Origin: a gamma proteobacterium SCGC AB-629-P17
GTDB taxonomy: Bacteria > Pseudomonadota > Gammaproteobacteria > PS1 > Pseudothioglobaceae
Reading direction: 5' to 3'
Assembly: GCA_000372785.1 (NCBI GenBank)
Contig: KB889813.1
Location: 1 to 63,061, forward strand
Length of the DNA stretch: 63,061 nt
Shown here: piece after piece, positions 50,165 to 59,647 of the stretch
How positions within the stretch are numbered: position 1 is the stretch's first letter
How the letters are laid out: each line of letters starts with the position of its first letter
Program-made: the position numbers and the translations under genes
The notes under the pieces: generated by a model
Databases searched by the model: none
What the model saw: the letters and a program-made list of their open reading frames with translations, nothing else
What the model was told of the DNA's origin: nothing

Positions 50165-51712
50165 ATGTCACAACCCAATACCCCTTTGTTGAAGCTTGAG
50201 ACTATTTCTAAAAAGTTTTTTGGTTCCACTGTTCTTGAAAATATTAATTTCGACCTTTATCCTGGAGAAGTTCACGCTATCTTTGGACAAAATGGTGCTG
50301 GCAAATCTACCTTAATTCAAATTGTTACTGGAGACATTCAACCCTCAAGCGGTAAAATTATTCTCAATAAGGAGGAATTAAAAATTCATTCTGTACATAA
50401 AGCTAGAGAGTTAGGTATTAGTGCGGTTTTTCAAGAATTCTCCTTAGTTCCACAACTCACAGTTGAAGAAAATTTATTCCTAGGATCAAACACCTCAAAA
50501 GGTTTTTTTCTTAACAAAAAAAAGTTACACCAAATGGCGTGCCAGACCTTGGAACAACTTGAATTTTCTATCAAAGCTGAAGAGATGATTATCAATTTAT
50601 CACATGCAGAAAAAAGAATGGTTGAGATTGCTAAAGCTTTTCATACTAAACCATCCATTATGTTACTAGACGAACCAACAGCTTCATTAGCTGAAAATGA
50701 AACAAATCAGCTTTTTTCAATGATAGAAATTCTAAGAAAAGAAGGTATTGGGATTATCTATATTACACATCGAATGAATGAAATTTATAAAATTGCTGAT
50801 CGTATTACAATTCTTCAAGATGGTCATGTAGTGAATACAGATTCAGTAGCTAATATTAATGAACAAAAATTAGTAGAATTAGCAACCGGTCGAAATATTA
50901 CCAGTTTTTTTCCAGAAATAAAAAAACAACGTGGCAAAAAACTACTTGAAATAAAAAACTTAAATATAAGCAATAGTTTTGTTAAAGATGTTTCAATGAA
51001 TGTTAAAGCAGGAGAAGTTATTGGCATTACAGGATTAGCTGGCTCAGGTAAATCTGCAATTGGACGTGCCTGCTTTGGTATTAATAAAATTGCAGCAGGC
51101 GCAATTAGCTACTTGGATGATGTTATATTTGATAGCTCCAAACAAATTAATGATATTTCTCCACGATCAATGATAGACAGAGGAATGCTATATTTACCCT
51201 CTGATAGAAGGGCAGAAGGTCTGGTCATGGAACAGAATATTAGAGAAAACATTTCTTTGCCTTCACTAGGACTACCTAAATTTTCTAGTGGCTTTATTGT
51301 AAATAGAAAAATTGAAAAAGATATTGTAGAAAAAATCGGAGAACGCCTTAACTTTAATGCTCAAGGTATTGAAAACAAAATGGAACAACTCTCTGGTGGA
51401 ACTCAGCAAAAGGTAATGCTTGCGAAAAGTTTTGCTCGTGATGTCCAACTTTTTATTCTGGATGAACCAACTGTCGGTGTTGATATTGGAACTCGTGTCG
51501 CAATTTACGAAATAATAAAAGAATTTTGCGAGTCTGGAGGAGCCGTAATGCTGATCTCTTCAGACCTCTCAGAATTAGTAAATTTATCACATAGAATTTA
51601 CATTATTAGTGAAAAAAATGCGTGTGTTGAATTCAATGCTGAAGATTGTAATGAACATCTCATACAATATTACTTTCATAACTCTAGAGTTGAAACAGCT
51701 CAAGCCTCCTAA
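50165..51712 (+). CDS. Ribose-type ABC ATPase 1 (two NBDs)
   Basis: A 515-residue tandem ATPase of the RbsA/MglA group. NBD1 has Walker A GQNGAGKST (about residues 39-47), an altered signature LSHAEKRMVEIAKA, and Walker B IMLLDEPTASL. NBD2 has GLAGSGKSAIG, the canonical LSGGTQQKVMLAKSF and LFILDEPTVGVD. The signature of the first NBD is altered, as is usual in this family. It would drive one of the RbsC-type permeases. Its stop overlaps the convergent kinase gene by 4 bp. Cotranscribed with the TorT-like gene (27 bp gap). Confidence 0.9.
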   Translation: MSQPNTPLLKLETISKKFFGSTVLENINFDLYPGEVHAIFGQNGAGKSTLIQIVTGDIQPSSGKIILNKEELKIHSVHKARELGISAVFQEFSLVPQLTVEENLFLGSNTSKGFFLNKKKLHQMACQTLEQLEFSIKAEEMIINLSHAEKRMVEIAKAFHTKPSIMLLDEPTASLAENETNQLFSMIEILRKEGIGIIYITHRMNEIYKIADRITILQDGHVVNTDSVANINEQKLVELATGRNITSFFPEIKKQRGKKLLEIKNLNISNSFVKDVSMNVKAGEVIGITGLAGSGKSAIGRACFGINKIAAGAISYLDDVIFDSSKQINDISPRSMIDRGMLYLPSDRRAEGLVMEQNIRENISLPSLGLPKFSSGFIVNRKIEKDIVEKIGERLNFNAQGIENKMEQLSGGTQQKVMLAKSFARDVQLFILDEPTVGVDIGTRVAIYEIIKEFCESGGAVMLISSDLSELVNLSHRIYIISEKNACVEFNAEDCNEHLIQYYFHNSRVETAQAS

Positions 51713-53769
51713 GCTTGAATTAAGTGAGAAAGCATAGCTCGAAACTTTGCCGGCTGAATTGGTTTTAGTAACACTGGAAAACCCTGATCAATAATACTTT
51801 GTACATGGTTCCGCTCTACATCACCCGTCATAATGACACATGGAATTGAAGCCTGTAATTTTTCTTGAATTAAATAAGTAATATCAATACCAGATGCATC
51901 ACCAGGTAAACGATTATCTGCCAAAATAATATCTGGATTATCGTATGGATTTTCTTTAATTAAATTCATAACTTCATCTTTATTTCTTGCAGTTTTAACC
52001 TTGCAGCCCCATGATTCTAAGAGCTGCTTAGTTGCCTTTAAAACATCCATATCATCTTCAACTAAAAGAATGTTTGCACCTGATAAATTCATAATGTTCA
52101 TAAAACTTTCAGCTTGATTGTCATCAATTTTGTTTTCAGCAATATCGACGGCAACAGAAAAACAAGAACCATTCCCAAGCGTTGACTTGCTATCAATAGT
52201 ATGTTCTAAACTCTCAGCTAGACGTTTTGCGAGAGCAAGACCAAGACCTAGACCTTTACCTCTATCACGTTCCTTATTTTCAATTTGATAAAAGTCCTCA
52301 TAAATCAGTGACATCTGGTCATCAGAAATTCCACAACCAGTATCCCAAACTTCAATTACAACCTTATCGCCTCTCTTTCTACAACCTATCAATACCGAAC
52401 CCTTGTCTGTATAACGAATGGCGTTAGACATAAAATTTCCCAATATACGTTCCAGCAAGGCTGGATCACTTCTAACATAAAAACTTGATGGAACAACTCT
52501 AAAATCTAATTCTTTATCTTTGGCAAGAGGAAGGAATGATTGAAAGATACTAATCAAAATATTATTCACTGAAAAAATTTCAAATCTTGGCTTTATTGCA
52601 CCTACCTCCAATTCCGACACATCAAGTAGAGCATTCAATAATCTTGCTGTTGAGATTGAGACAGAGTTTATATCTTCAATAATACGAAGTATTTCTTTAT
52701 CCTTAACTTTCGATTGTAATGCAGCAATATACATTTGCATTGCATTTAATGGTTGACGCAAGTCATGGCTTGCTGAAGCTAAGAAAACTGACTTTGCTTT
52801 ATTTGCTCTTTCAGCATCAATTTTAGCGTTTTGGAGACCTTCTCCTTGCTCCCATAAATCCTCTTTAAGTCTATTAAAGCTTCGCCCCATTCTTCCCAGT
52901 TCATCTTCTCTAGATAAGATATTTTTTTCATCCTCAAATTCTTCTACCTTATGCAAAGGGGTGTATCTATTGATCGAGTCTGTTAGCAATTGCAGGGGTT
53001 TTGAAATATTCATTCTAACAATGACTAACACCATCGTGACAACAAATAGCAAAGCTATAAGGGAAGTTATAACGATATAGCTAAGAGCAATACGCTCTAC
53101 ATAGGTTATTTTTGATTTGGAAGCAAAAATTATTTCTTCTAATTCAGCATTTACTTTTCCAGCTTGCAATAGTAGAATATTTTCAGTATAGGAGATCTCC
53201 TTAAGATCATTCGCATCAATAGTGAGTATTTCAATATTTTTTTCAGCAAATAAATTATTCACTACCAGCCGATAATATATTTGATTTATTTTTCTTAGTT
53301 CATAAAGCTCAGAAAGTAATTTCTCCTGATGCGATGAAATTATAGCTATATCAGCTTTTGCTTCAGAATTTACTACCTTTATAAAAGACTCTGTATCAGC
53401 TATAGATTTCTTCAGTTTTTGATTAGCTATTAAAAATTCTGTTCGAATACTATCGTTTGCTAATAATTGATTATATTTTTCATAAAAACTCGTTTTTTCA
53501 GAGTCTTGGTTGACTATTTGACTAACAGTAATGAATAGTTCTTTTACGCTTAAACTTTGCTTATAAACATTTTCATCGATTGCGTTGACTGATTCAATTA
53601 AAGGGATAGTAATTGATGACATTTGCTTCGTCTCATCACCTACCGTATATACTTGAGTAAAGGCAACAAGCGCAACTGCAACAAAACCAAGAACCTCAAT
53701 GACTAATAGAGATAATATTTTCTGATTAAGGGATAGTCGATTAAAGAAATTTTGATTGGCTATTTCCAT
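51709..53769 (-). CDS. Hybrid histidine kinase, TorS-like architecture
   Basis: A 686-residue membrane sensor. Two transmembrane helices (about residues 18-40 and 236-262) flank a mostly helical periplasmic domain of about 195 residues. HAMP-like linker, HisKA with His335 in SASHDLRQPLNAM, HATPase with NAIRYTDKGSV and GKGLGLGLALAKRLAE, and a C-terminal receiver domain with Asp618 in LADNRLPGD follow. Unlike TorS it has no HPt domain. The periplasmic domain length fits contact with a TorT-like partner. It faces the ABC ATPase gene on the other strand and probably partners with the response regulator at 48154. Confidence 0.87.
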   Translation of the reverse strand: MEIANQNFFNRLSLNQKILSLLVIEVLGFVAVALVAFTQVYTVGDETKQMSSITIPLIESVNAIDENVYKQSLSVKELFITVSQIVNQDSEKTSFYEKYNQLLANDSIRTEFLIANQKLKKSIADTESFIKVVNSEAKADIAIISSHQEKLLSELYELRKINQIYYRLVVNNLFAEKNIEILTIDANDLKEISYTENILLLQAGKVNAELEEIIFASKSKITYVERIALSYIVITSLIALLFVVTMVLVIVRMNISKPLQLLTDSINRYTPLHKVEEFEDEKNILSREDELGRMGRSFNRLKEDLWEQGEGLQNAKIDAERANKAKSVFLASASHDLRQPLNAMQMYIAALQSKVKDKEILRIIEDINSVSISTARLLNALLDVSELEVGAIKPRFEIFSVNNILISIFQSFLPLAKDKELDFRVVPSSFYVRSDPALLERILGNFMSNAIRYTDKGSVLIGCRKRGDKVVIEVWDTGCGISDDQMSLIYEDFYQIENKERDRGKGLGLGLALAKRLAESLEHTIDSKSTLGNGSCFSVAVDIAENKIDDNQAESFMNIMNLSGANILLVEDDMDVLKATKQLLESWGCKVKTARNKDEVMNLIKENPYDNPDIILADNRLPGDASGIDITYLIQEKLQASIPCVIMTGDVERNHVQSIIDQGFPVLLKPIQPAKFRAMLSHLIQA

Positions 53770-53870
53770 CTTTTTATAGTACTTCTTTAATGTTATAAAT
53801 TGCTATTAAAGGGCAATGTCAAATAATTAACAAAGATTTGTTGTATAACGTTCTTTAAGATATAAAGACA

Positions 53871-54887
53871 TTAAATTTTTGCCTGTGAAAGGATCTGTTG
53901 ACGGAAATATTCAGCGCCAATAGCAACAATTAACAATACTCCGATGACAACCATTTGTAGATATGAGCCGACCCTCATAAGATTCATGCCATTTTGTATT
54001 AATATAATAAAAAAGGCACCCAATACAACATTCTGTACACGCCCAACACCACCAAGCAAACTGACTCCGCCAATTGCGCAAGCCGCTATTGATAGTAAAG
54101 GATAATTAGCGCCTATATTTGGTTCACCAGTTTCAAGTCGGGCTGTAATTAGTAATGCCGCAATACTGGTAACTAGTGCAGATAAAACATAAGCACTAAC
54201 AATATAGACTCTTGTGTTTATACCTGAAAGCTCAGCCGCTCTTAAATTTCCTCCTATGGCATAAAAATACCTACCCATCTTCGTCAAGTTGATAAAAATA
54301 TAAATCAAAAGAATAAAAAATAGAGTTACCCAAATAGTTATTGATAAACCAAATAATGTTCCATATCCAAAAATATTAGTAAAAGACTCAGGCGCACCAT
54401 AAACAGGTATTCCACCTGTAATAGTCAGCGCTAAACCAAAAATAATTGAAGACATTCCCAGTGTCATTATGAATGGTGGTACTCGGAAAAAAGCGACACC
54501 TATACCATTCACTAAACCAATAGAACCACCAACAAAAAGGCCTGCTAAACAGCCTATAGTAATCGCCTCCCAACCAGAGCCGTAACCTGACCACAAGGCA
54601 ACCATTGTCATTGAAGCGACAACAGAAGTCATTGCAAGGATTACACCAACAGAAAAGTCCAAACCTGCGGTTAACATCACAATCATTTGAGCCATGGCAA
54701 CCAAAATAAGATCAGTTGAATGCCTTGCAACACCCAAAATATTGTTTGTTGTCAAAAAATTATCACTGGCAAATGAAAAAGTTATTAAGGCTATACCTAG
54801 AAACCAGGGAAGCACACCAGCTCTTACAAATAAGGCTGAAATGTATTGCTTTAGATCAAAATTAATTCTATCTATTTGTTTTTCCAC
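53871..54887 (-). CDS. Ribose-type ABC permease (RbsC)
   Basis: A 338-residue permease of normal length for the family, with about eight to ten helices. LTAGLDFSVGVILAMTSVV (about residues 73-91) is the RbsC hallmark, with GVARHSTDLILVAMAQMIV before it, GVAFFRVPPFIMTLGM, and GGVSLLGGVGRVQNVVLGA near the end. Its gene precedes the kinase gene by about 100 bp on the same strand. It could form an importer with ATPase 1 at 50165, since the second ATPase has its own permease pair. Confidence 0.9.
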   Translation of the reverse strand: MEKQIDRINFDLKQYISALFVRAGVLPWFLGIALITFSFASDNFLTTNNILGVARHSTDLILVAMAQMIVMLTAGLDFSVGVILAMTSVVASMTMVALWSGYGSGWEAITIGCLAGLFVGGSIGLVNGIGVAFFRVPPFIMTLGMSSIIFGLALTITGGIPVYGAPESFTNIFGYGTLFGLSITIWVTLFFILLIYIFINLTKMGRYFYAIGGNLRAAELSGINTRVYIVSAYVLSALVTSIAALLITARLETGEPNIGANYPLLSIAACAIGGVSLLGGVGRVQNVVLGAFFIILIQNGMNLMRVGSYLQMVVIGVLLIVAIGAEYFRQQILSQAKI

Positions 54888-55169
54888 TTAAATTACTCCA
54901 ATTAAAAACGCACATAAAACTTTTTTTAATAAAAGTTGCTTATTAGATCAAGCTATAGCCTTATTTCTTCAAACATTGTACCTCAAGAAAGATTGTTTTT
55001 AAATGCAATTATGGATATTTATACATACTATTGACTATAGTATGTAATAGTAGTAAACTGTACCTATACTTTTGGATGTTTTTTGCAGTGGATTAATTTA
55101 GATCGATTACAATCAAAAAAAATTGTAAATATTATTTTTGTTTTTGTACAAACTCAAGGATTTGTTTAG
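54888..55169. promoter_or_regulatory. Divergent control region of permease and ATPase 2
   Basis: A 282-bp gap with the palindrome at 55022-55046 near its middle, so it can serve both divergent promoters. No other gene or strong consensus promoter is evident. Confidence 0.55.
55022..55046. promoter_or_regulatory. Palindromic operator, copy 2
   Basis: TACATACTATTG and CTATAGTATGTA flank a central A, with 10 of 12 positions complementary. The outer TACATACTA / TAGTATGTA halves match the 48003-48034 operator closely. Confidence 0.65.
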
Positions 55170-57371
55170 GTGGAAATTATAGAACAAGACTTATCAAATG
55201 AAAATGTTTCAAATAATTCAGAAACATCAAAGGAATTCTCTGGTGAACTTTATGTCAAGAATGTTCATAAATCATTTGGAGTTACTAAAGCTTTAGCCGA
55301 TGTCAGTTTTACCGGCTATTTTGGTGAAATACATGCAATTATTGGAGGAAATGGTTGTGGGAAAAGCACCCTTGCTAAAGTTCTGGCAGGTGTTTTACCA
55401 ATTGATTCTGGAAAAGTATCCATTAATGGCGCTCACCCTTCTACTCCTAAAGAATCACATGATCTTGGCGTAGCCATGGTATTCCAAGAAGTCCTTGTAT
55501 CAGATGAAGCATCTATAGTTGATAATTTATTTATCGGTGTTGATGGTTTCTTTTCTAAAAACTTGTCTGATAAAGAAAAGCAAAATAAAACCAGAGAATT
55601 GATGAGTGAGCTTGCTGATGAAGATATTGATCCATTAATGCCGGCTGGGAATTTACCCCTTAGTACCAAAGCTTGGATAACAATTGCTCGAAGTTTGTTA
55701 AGAGATCCTGACGTTTTAATTCTAGACGAATCAACTGCGGCTTTGGATTTTGATTCAACAGAAAGACTTTTTGACAAAATGCGAGAGTTACGTGATAAGG
55801 GCGCAGCAGTGATCATTGTATCTCACCGCATAGCCGAACTAGTCAGAATAAGCGATCGCTGTACCGTTATGCGTGACGGTATTGATGTTGGAGTGCTAGA
55901 AAAAGAGGATGTAACGGAAAAGAACCTATTACGTTTAATGACTGGAAAAGAGCAAAAGACTGACAAAACTAAAGATGAAGCACATCAAACAAAATATTCA
56001 CAAGTTTCTCTTAAAGCTATGGATATACAAGTTTGGCCTGACAGTGAAAGATCCGATTTTAAATTACGTAAAGGAGAAATCGTAGGCGTCACTGGATTAG
56101 ATGGCCATGGGCAAGATGATTTTGTTCGAATACTGGCTGGTGTCGCTAATGCCTACGATGGTTTCACTGAAGTGAATATTAATCATGGTCATAAGTACTA
56201 CACAATCAAAAATCTTGAAGACGCAATCAAACATGATATTGAATTTGTTTCAGGTGACCGTAAACGAGAAGGCATTCTTCCAAACTTAAGCATTGTGGAA
56301 AATTTAGGTATTTCCATGTACCACAAATTCAGCAAAATCCCTGGTGTACGGTTCATAGACTGGGGAGCTATAAATGATATTGTTGATTGGGAGGTTGAAC
56401 GACTAGCAATCAAAACAGGTCCTAAAGAAAACTTAATAACTTCCTTAAGTGGAGGAAACCAACAAAAAGTTATGTTAGGAAGAGCTTTTGCAACCCAACC
56501 CAAGACATTAGTCTTACTTGATCCTGCAAGAGGAATTGACCTGCAAACTAAGTTGGACCTATACAAGCAATTAAGAGAATTTGCTGATGAAGGTAATTCA
56601 GTTATCTATATGTCAAGTGAACTTGAAGAGTTTATTGGTTTCTGTTCTCGGGTAGTTGTTTTTCGTAATGGAAGCATTTTTGAAACGTTTACTGATGAAC
56701 AAATTAATGCCGATGGAATCCTTGAGTCTATGTTTGGTCATCGTCAAAACGCCAGTCCTGAAAAAAAATCAACTAATCAATACAGTGATAAAAAGCAAGA
56801 TACAACTAAGTTAAATAATGAAGCTAAAAAGAAGCAGCCTGACAATAAATTGGAGCATGAAGTGAAAAAACATAACGTAAGTAAATACTTTGAAAAAAAG
56901 ACAGAAAAGATAAATCCAGCAATCGTAACTAAAAAAGATTTCTCTGCTAAAGACGAAGAACAATTTAATAATATTTTGAGTTCAACCGAGAAAAACAACA
57001 AGAGAAAAAATTATGAGGAAAAGGAACAAATTGATCCAGCTCCAGAACTCAACGAGTATTCAGAAAATGATTCAAAAAAGTTTGCAGATCTCATAGCATC
57101 AGGTGAAAAGTTAATAAAAAACAAGGGAAACAGGAGTTATCGAAATAAAAATAATAACGAAGGCTATTCAGATACTGATGAAAAATTATTCAATAAATAC
57201 ATATCCCTATCTCAGGATCAAACAAATGATCGAAACGCCGATGAAATGAATACCAAGAAGAAGGAAGAAAAACATTCATTAAATCAAAAAAATAATACAT
57301 CTGACTCAAAAACTTTTGAATATAACGAAAAAGATGTTGCACAATTCGAAAAACTCATGTCAAAAAAATGA
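55170..57371 (+). CDS. Ribose-type ABC ATPase 2 with repeat-bearing C-terminal tail
   Basis: A 733-residue protein from a GTG start. Residues about 25-525 are a tandem RbsA-type ATPase: Walker A GGNGCGKST (from about 59), and Walker B VLILDESTAALD in NBD1. NBD2 has a degenerate GLDGHGQDD loop, and its Walker B reads LLDPARGID (D451), lacking the catalytic Glu. Beyond residue 525 is a charged, low-complexity tail of about 205 residues. In it a short motif F/Y-S/N-x-x-D-x-x-x-F-x-x-h-h recurs at about 591, 630, 666 and 718. I know of no such tail in this family. Permease genes follow at 57419 and 59648. Confidence 0.85.
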   Translation: MEIIEQDLSNENVSNNSETSKEFSGELYVKNVHKSFGVTKALADVSFTGYFGEIHAIIGGNGCGKSTLAKVLAGVLPIDSGKVSINGAHPSTPKESHDLGVAMVFQEVLVSDEASIVDNLFIGVDGFFSKNLSDKEKQNKTRELMSELADEDIDPLMPAGNLPLSTKAWITIARSLLRDPDVLILDESTAALDFDSTERLFDKMRELRDKGAAVIIVSHRIAELVRISDRCTVMRDGIDVGVLEKEDVTEKNLLRLMTGKEQKTDKTKDEAHQTKYSQVSLKAMDIQVWPDSERSDFKLRKGEIVGVTGLDGHGQDDFVRILAGVANAYDGFTEVNINHGHKYYTIKNLEDAIKHDIEFVSGDRKREGILPNLSIVENLGISMYHKFSKIPGVRFIDWGAINDIVDWEVERLAIKTGPKENLITSLSGGNQQKVMLGRAFATQPKTLVLLDPARGIDLQTKLDLYKQLREFADEGNSVIYMSSELEEFIGFCSRVVVFRNGSIFETFTDEQINADGILESMFGHRQNASPEKKSTNQYSDKKQDTTKLNNEAKKKQPDNKLEHEVKKHNVSKYFEKKTEKINPAIVTKKDFSAKDEEQFNNILSSTEKNNKRKNYEEKEQIDPAPELNEYSENDSKKFADLIASGEKLIKNKGNRSYRNKNNNEGYSDTDEKLFNKYISLSQDQTNDRNADEMNTKKKEEKHSLNQKNNTSDSKTFEYNEKDVAQFEKLMSKK

Positions 57372-57418
57372 ATCATAAGAATATAGGGGAAATTTAACTA
57401 ACAGTTCTAATAAAGACG

Positions 57419-59614
57419 ATGGAATTAATTGAAACACAAAAACCAAAATCAAGCCCAAGTACCTATCTTATAGTTCCGATAGTTATTTTCTTTTTGCTGT
57501 TTATATTTGCTACTCTTAGAGGGCCTTACTTAATCTCCAGTACTGGCTTTGGAGCATTAATAATTGTTGTAGCTCCTCTAATTTTAGCTACCTATGCATT
57601 AACTATAATTGTAATGGCTGGACGTGCAAGTGTTGATTTATCAATTGGCCCACTAATTAGTTTTATTAATGTAGGAATGATTCAGTTAATTGGTTTAGGC
57701 TTTATGGAATCACCAATTGCTCTTTTTGCATATGCGATAGGTGTTGGTGTTGCATATCAAGTATTTATGGCTCTAATTATTGTTTTTGTTAGAGTGCAAC
57801 CCATTATTGTTGCATTAAGTGGATATCTTTCATTAGTCGGCTTAAATCTTATAATAATGCCGCGTGCTGGTGGTTTAGCTCCAGACTGGATGTATGATTG
57901 GGGTGCAGGAATTCATATTGTTTCACCCGTGCTAATTATATTAATAATCGCAACAGCAGCATGGTATTTACTTGCCCAAACAGCTTTTTGGGGTAATCTA
58001 AAAATGATGGGATCTGATGAACGAGCAACATATACAAGCGGTGTAAATGTTAATTTAGTTCGTATTGGAGCACACGCAATTGGCGGTGTTTATGCCGGAC
58101 TTGCTGCTATAACTTTCACTTCATTAATTAGTTCTGGCGATCCCACACAAGGAACAACCTACACTCTAATGGCTGTTACGGCTCTTGTACTAGGTGGAGC
58201 AAATTTAGCGGGCGGTCGTGGAAGCGCCTTTGGGGCTTTACTGGGATCTCTAAATATATTTTTGATTACATATTCACTTTCAACATTTAACTTTGGCAAG
58301 ATGCAAGCTTTTGTAACAGATATGTCGTATGGCGTGATGTTGGTTGCATCGTTATTAATTAGTCTCGCGATACCATTTCTCCAAAAACGTGCTCGAGGCC
58401 TATCACCAGGATTGGTATTTTTAGTACTTGGAATAATTACACTTGGGGTTGCGGTCCATGCTGCAATGGATCAATCAATGGGAGTTAAAAGATTTGCAGC
58501 GTTTGTACCCTCAACAGTCACTGAAGATCCTTTATCAGCAGGTACAATTATATTGTTTGGGGTTGTTGGTATAGCTGTTATCTCTTATATAATCAGAACA
58601 CTATTCAAGCACATTAGTGCTCCAATGATTGGTTTTATTATCGTATTAATCATCACTGCTTTAGGCTTGATATTTAACCCCGACTCATCAACTGAATCCT
58701 TTATAACCTCAACCAATCTAAAAACTATTGGACTCGATTATTACTCGATGAGTATTTTTGGATTAGAATCAATTTCACAGTCGGCATCAACGTACTTTTC
58801 ATTTAACGCACTTGCAAACTCTACATATACCTTAATTGGAATAATTGGTGTAGTTTTATTAACATCATTGATTATCCTTATTATGCTTCCTGAAACAAAG
58901 ATCCAGACTAAAAGAACAGCAACAATATTATTTATTTGCACTATACCGATTATTGCTATAGGTGCATTGTTCTTTGAAAACGCAAATCAAGGCTATTTAG
59001 CTAGCAATTTTTCCGGTGAAACTTACGCCATTCTTTTGGTTACTGCGCTATTATTTACTATTACTATTCCTTTGGTAAAAACAAAAATAAACAACGTTAA
59101 CAACCTATTTATAGGTGCTATATCGATAGTAGCTTTAATTGTTGTGTATTTCTTTGCAACTGATAGCACTCCTTATTATGAGGTTGCAAACGGTAGCATT
59201 GTAGTTGCAGGCAAGGTGCTAAATGCTCAGCTTCCTGTTATCCAAACAGGAATAGGGCCTATAGCAGCACAAATTATCGAATATGCTGGACCTATGAGAG
59301 TCAATACAAATGCTCAAAGCATGACCATTGTTTCAGAGATTGCTTATTGTATTTTTATGGTTGTTTTACTGCACATATTTTTGCGACTTGCTATGGGAGA
59401 AACTAGCTTTAGAAGTTTTTGGAAATATTGGCATATAGCAACCTTTGCTGTGATTGCTTGGAGTGGTTTGTTTTATGCAATAGGTGTTCCATTGTGGCAA
59501 ATAATTGTAGTCATTGCAATTGCAATAATTTCAGCACCGAATGTTATGCACATAATTAGCACCTACATAATAGGTGAACATAAAGATGATGCAATTAAGA
59601 AATGGGAAGGATAA
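57419..59614 (+). CDS. ABC permease fused to an extra membrane domain
   Basis: A 731-residue protein, over twice the usual length. The first half (about residues 15-330) is an RbsC-type permease: VMAGRASVDLSIGPLISF, VQPIIVALSGYLSLVG, ATYTSGVN and ALVLGGANLAGGRGSAFGALLGSL (in part: LGGANLAGGRGSAFGALL). The second half (about 335-731) has roughly ten more hydrophobic helices and a periplasmic-type stretch (about 570-650, SDSTPYYEVANGSIVV-like), and I recognise no family. It could be a sensing or coupling domain. It starts 48 bp after the ATPase 2 gene and ends 33 bp before the next permease. Confidence 0.8.
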   Translation: MELIETQKPKSSPSTYLIVPIVIFFLLFIFATLRGPYLISSTGFGALIIVVAPLILATYALTIIVMAGRASVDLSIGPLISFINVGMIQLIGLGFMESPIALFAYAIGVGVAYQVFMALIIVFVRVQPIIVALSGYLSLVGLNLIIMPRAGGLAPDWMYDWGAGIHIVSPVLIILIIATAAWYLLAQTAFWGNLKMMGSDERATYTSGVNVNLVRIGAHAIGGVYAGLAAITFTSLISSGDPTQGTTYTLMAVTALVLGGANLAGGRGSAFGALLGSLNIFLITYSLSTFNFGKMQAFVTDMSYGVMLVASLLISLAIPFLQKRARGLSPGLVFLVLGIITLGVAVHAAMDQSMGVKRFAAFVPSTVTEDPLSAGTIILFGVVGIAVISYIIRTLFKHISAPMIGFIIVLIITALGLIFNPDSSTESFITSTNLKTIGLDYYSMSIFGLESISQSASTYFSFNALANSTYTLIGIIGVVLLTSLIILIMLPETKIQTKRTATILFICTIPIIAIGALFFENANQGYLASNFSGETYAILLVTALLFTITIPLVKTKINNVNNLFIGAISIVALIVVYFFATDSTPYYEVANGSIVVAGKVLNAQLPVIQTGIGPIAAQIIEYAGPMRVNTNAQSMTIVSEIAYCIFMVVLLHIFLRLAMGETSFRSFWKYWHIATFAVIAWSGLFYAIGVPLWQIIVVIAIAIISAPNVMHIISTYIIGEHKDDAIKKWEG

Positions 59615-59647
59615 AAGTGGATATTTTAACTACCAAGTGGAGTAAAA

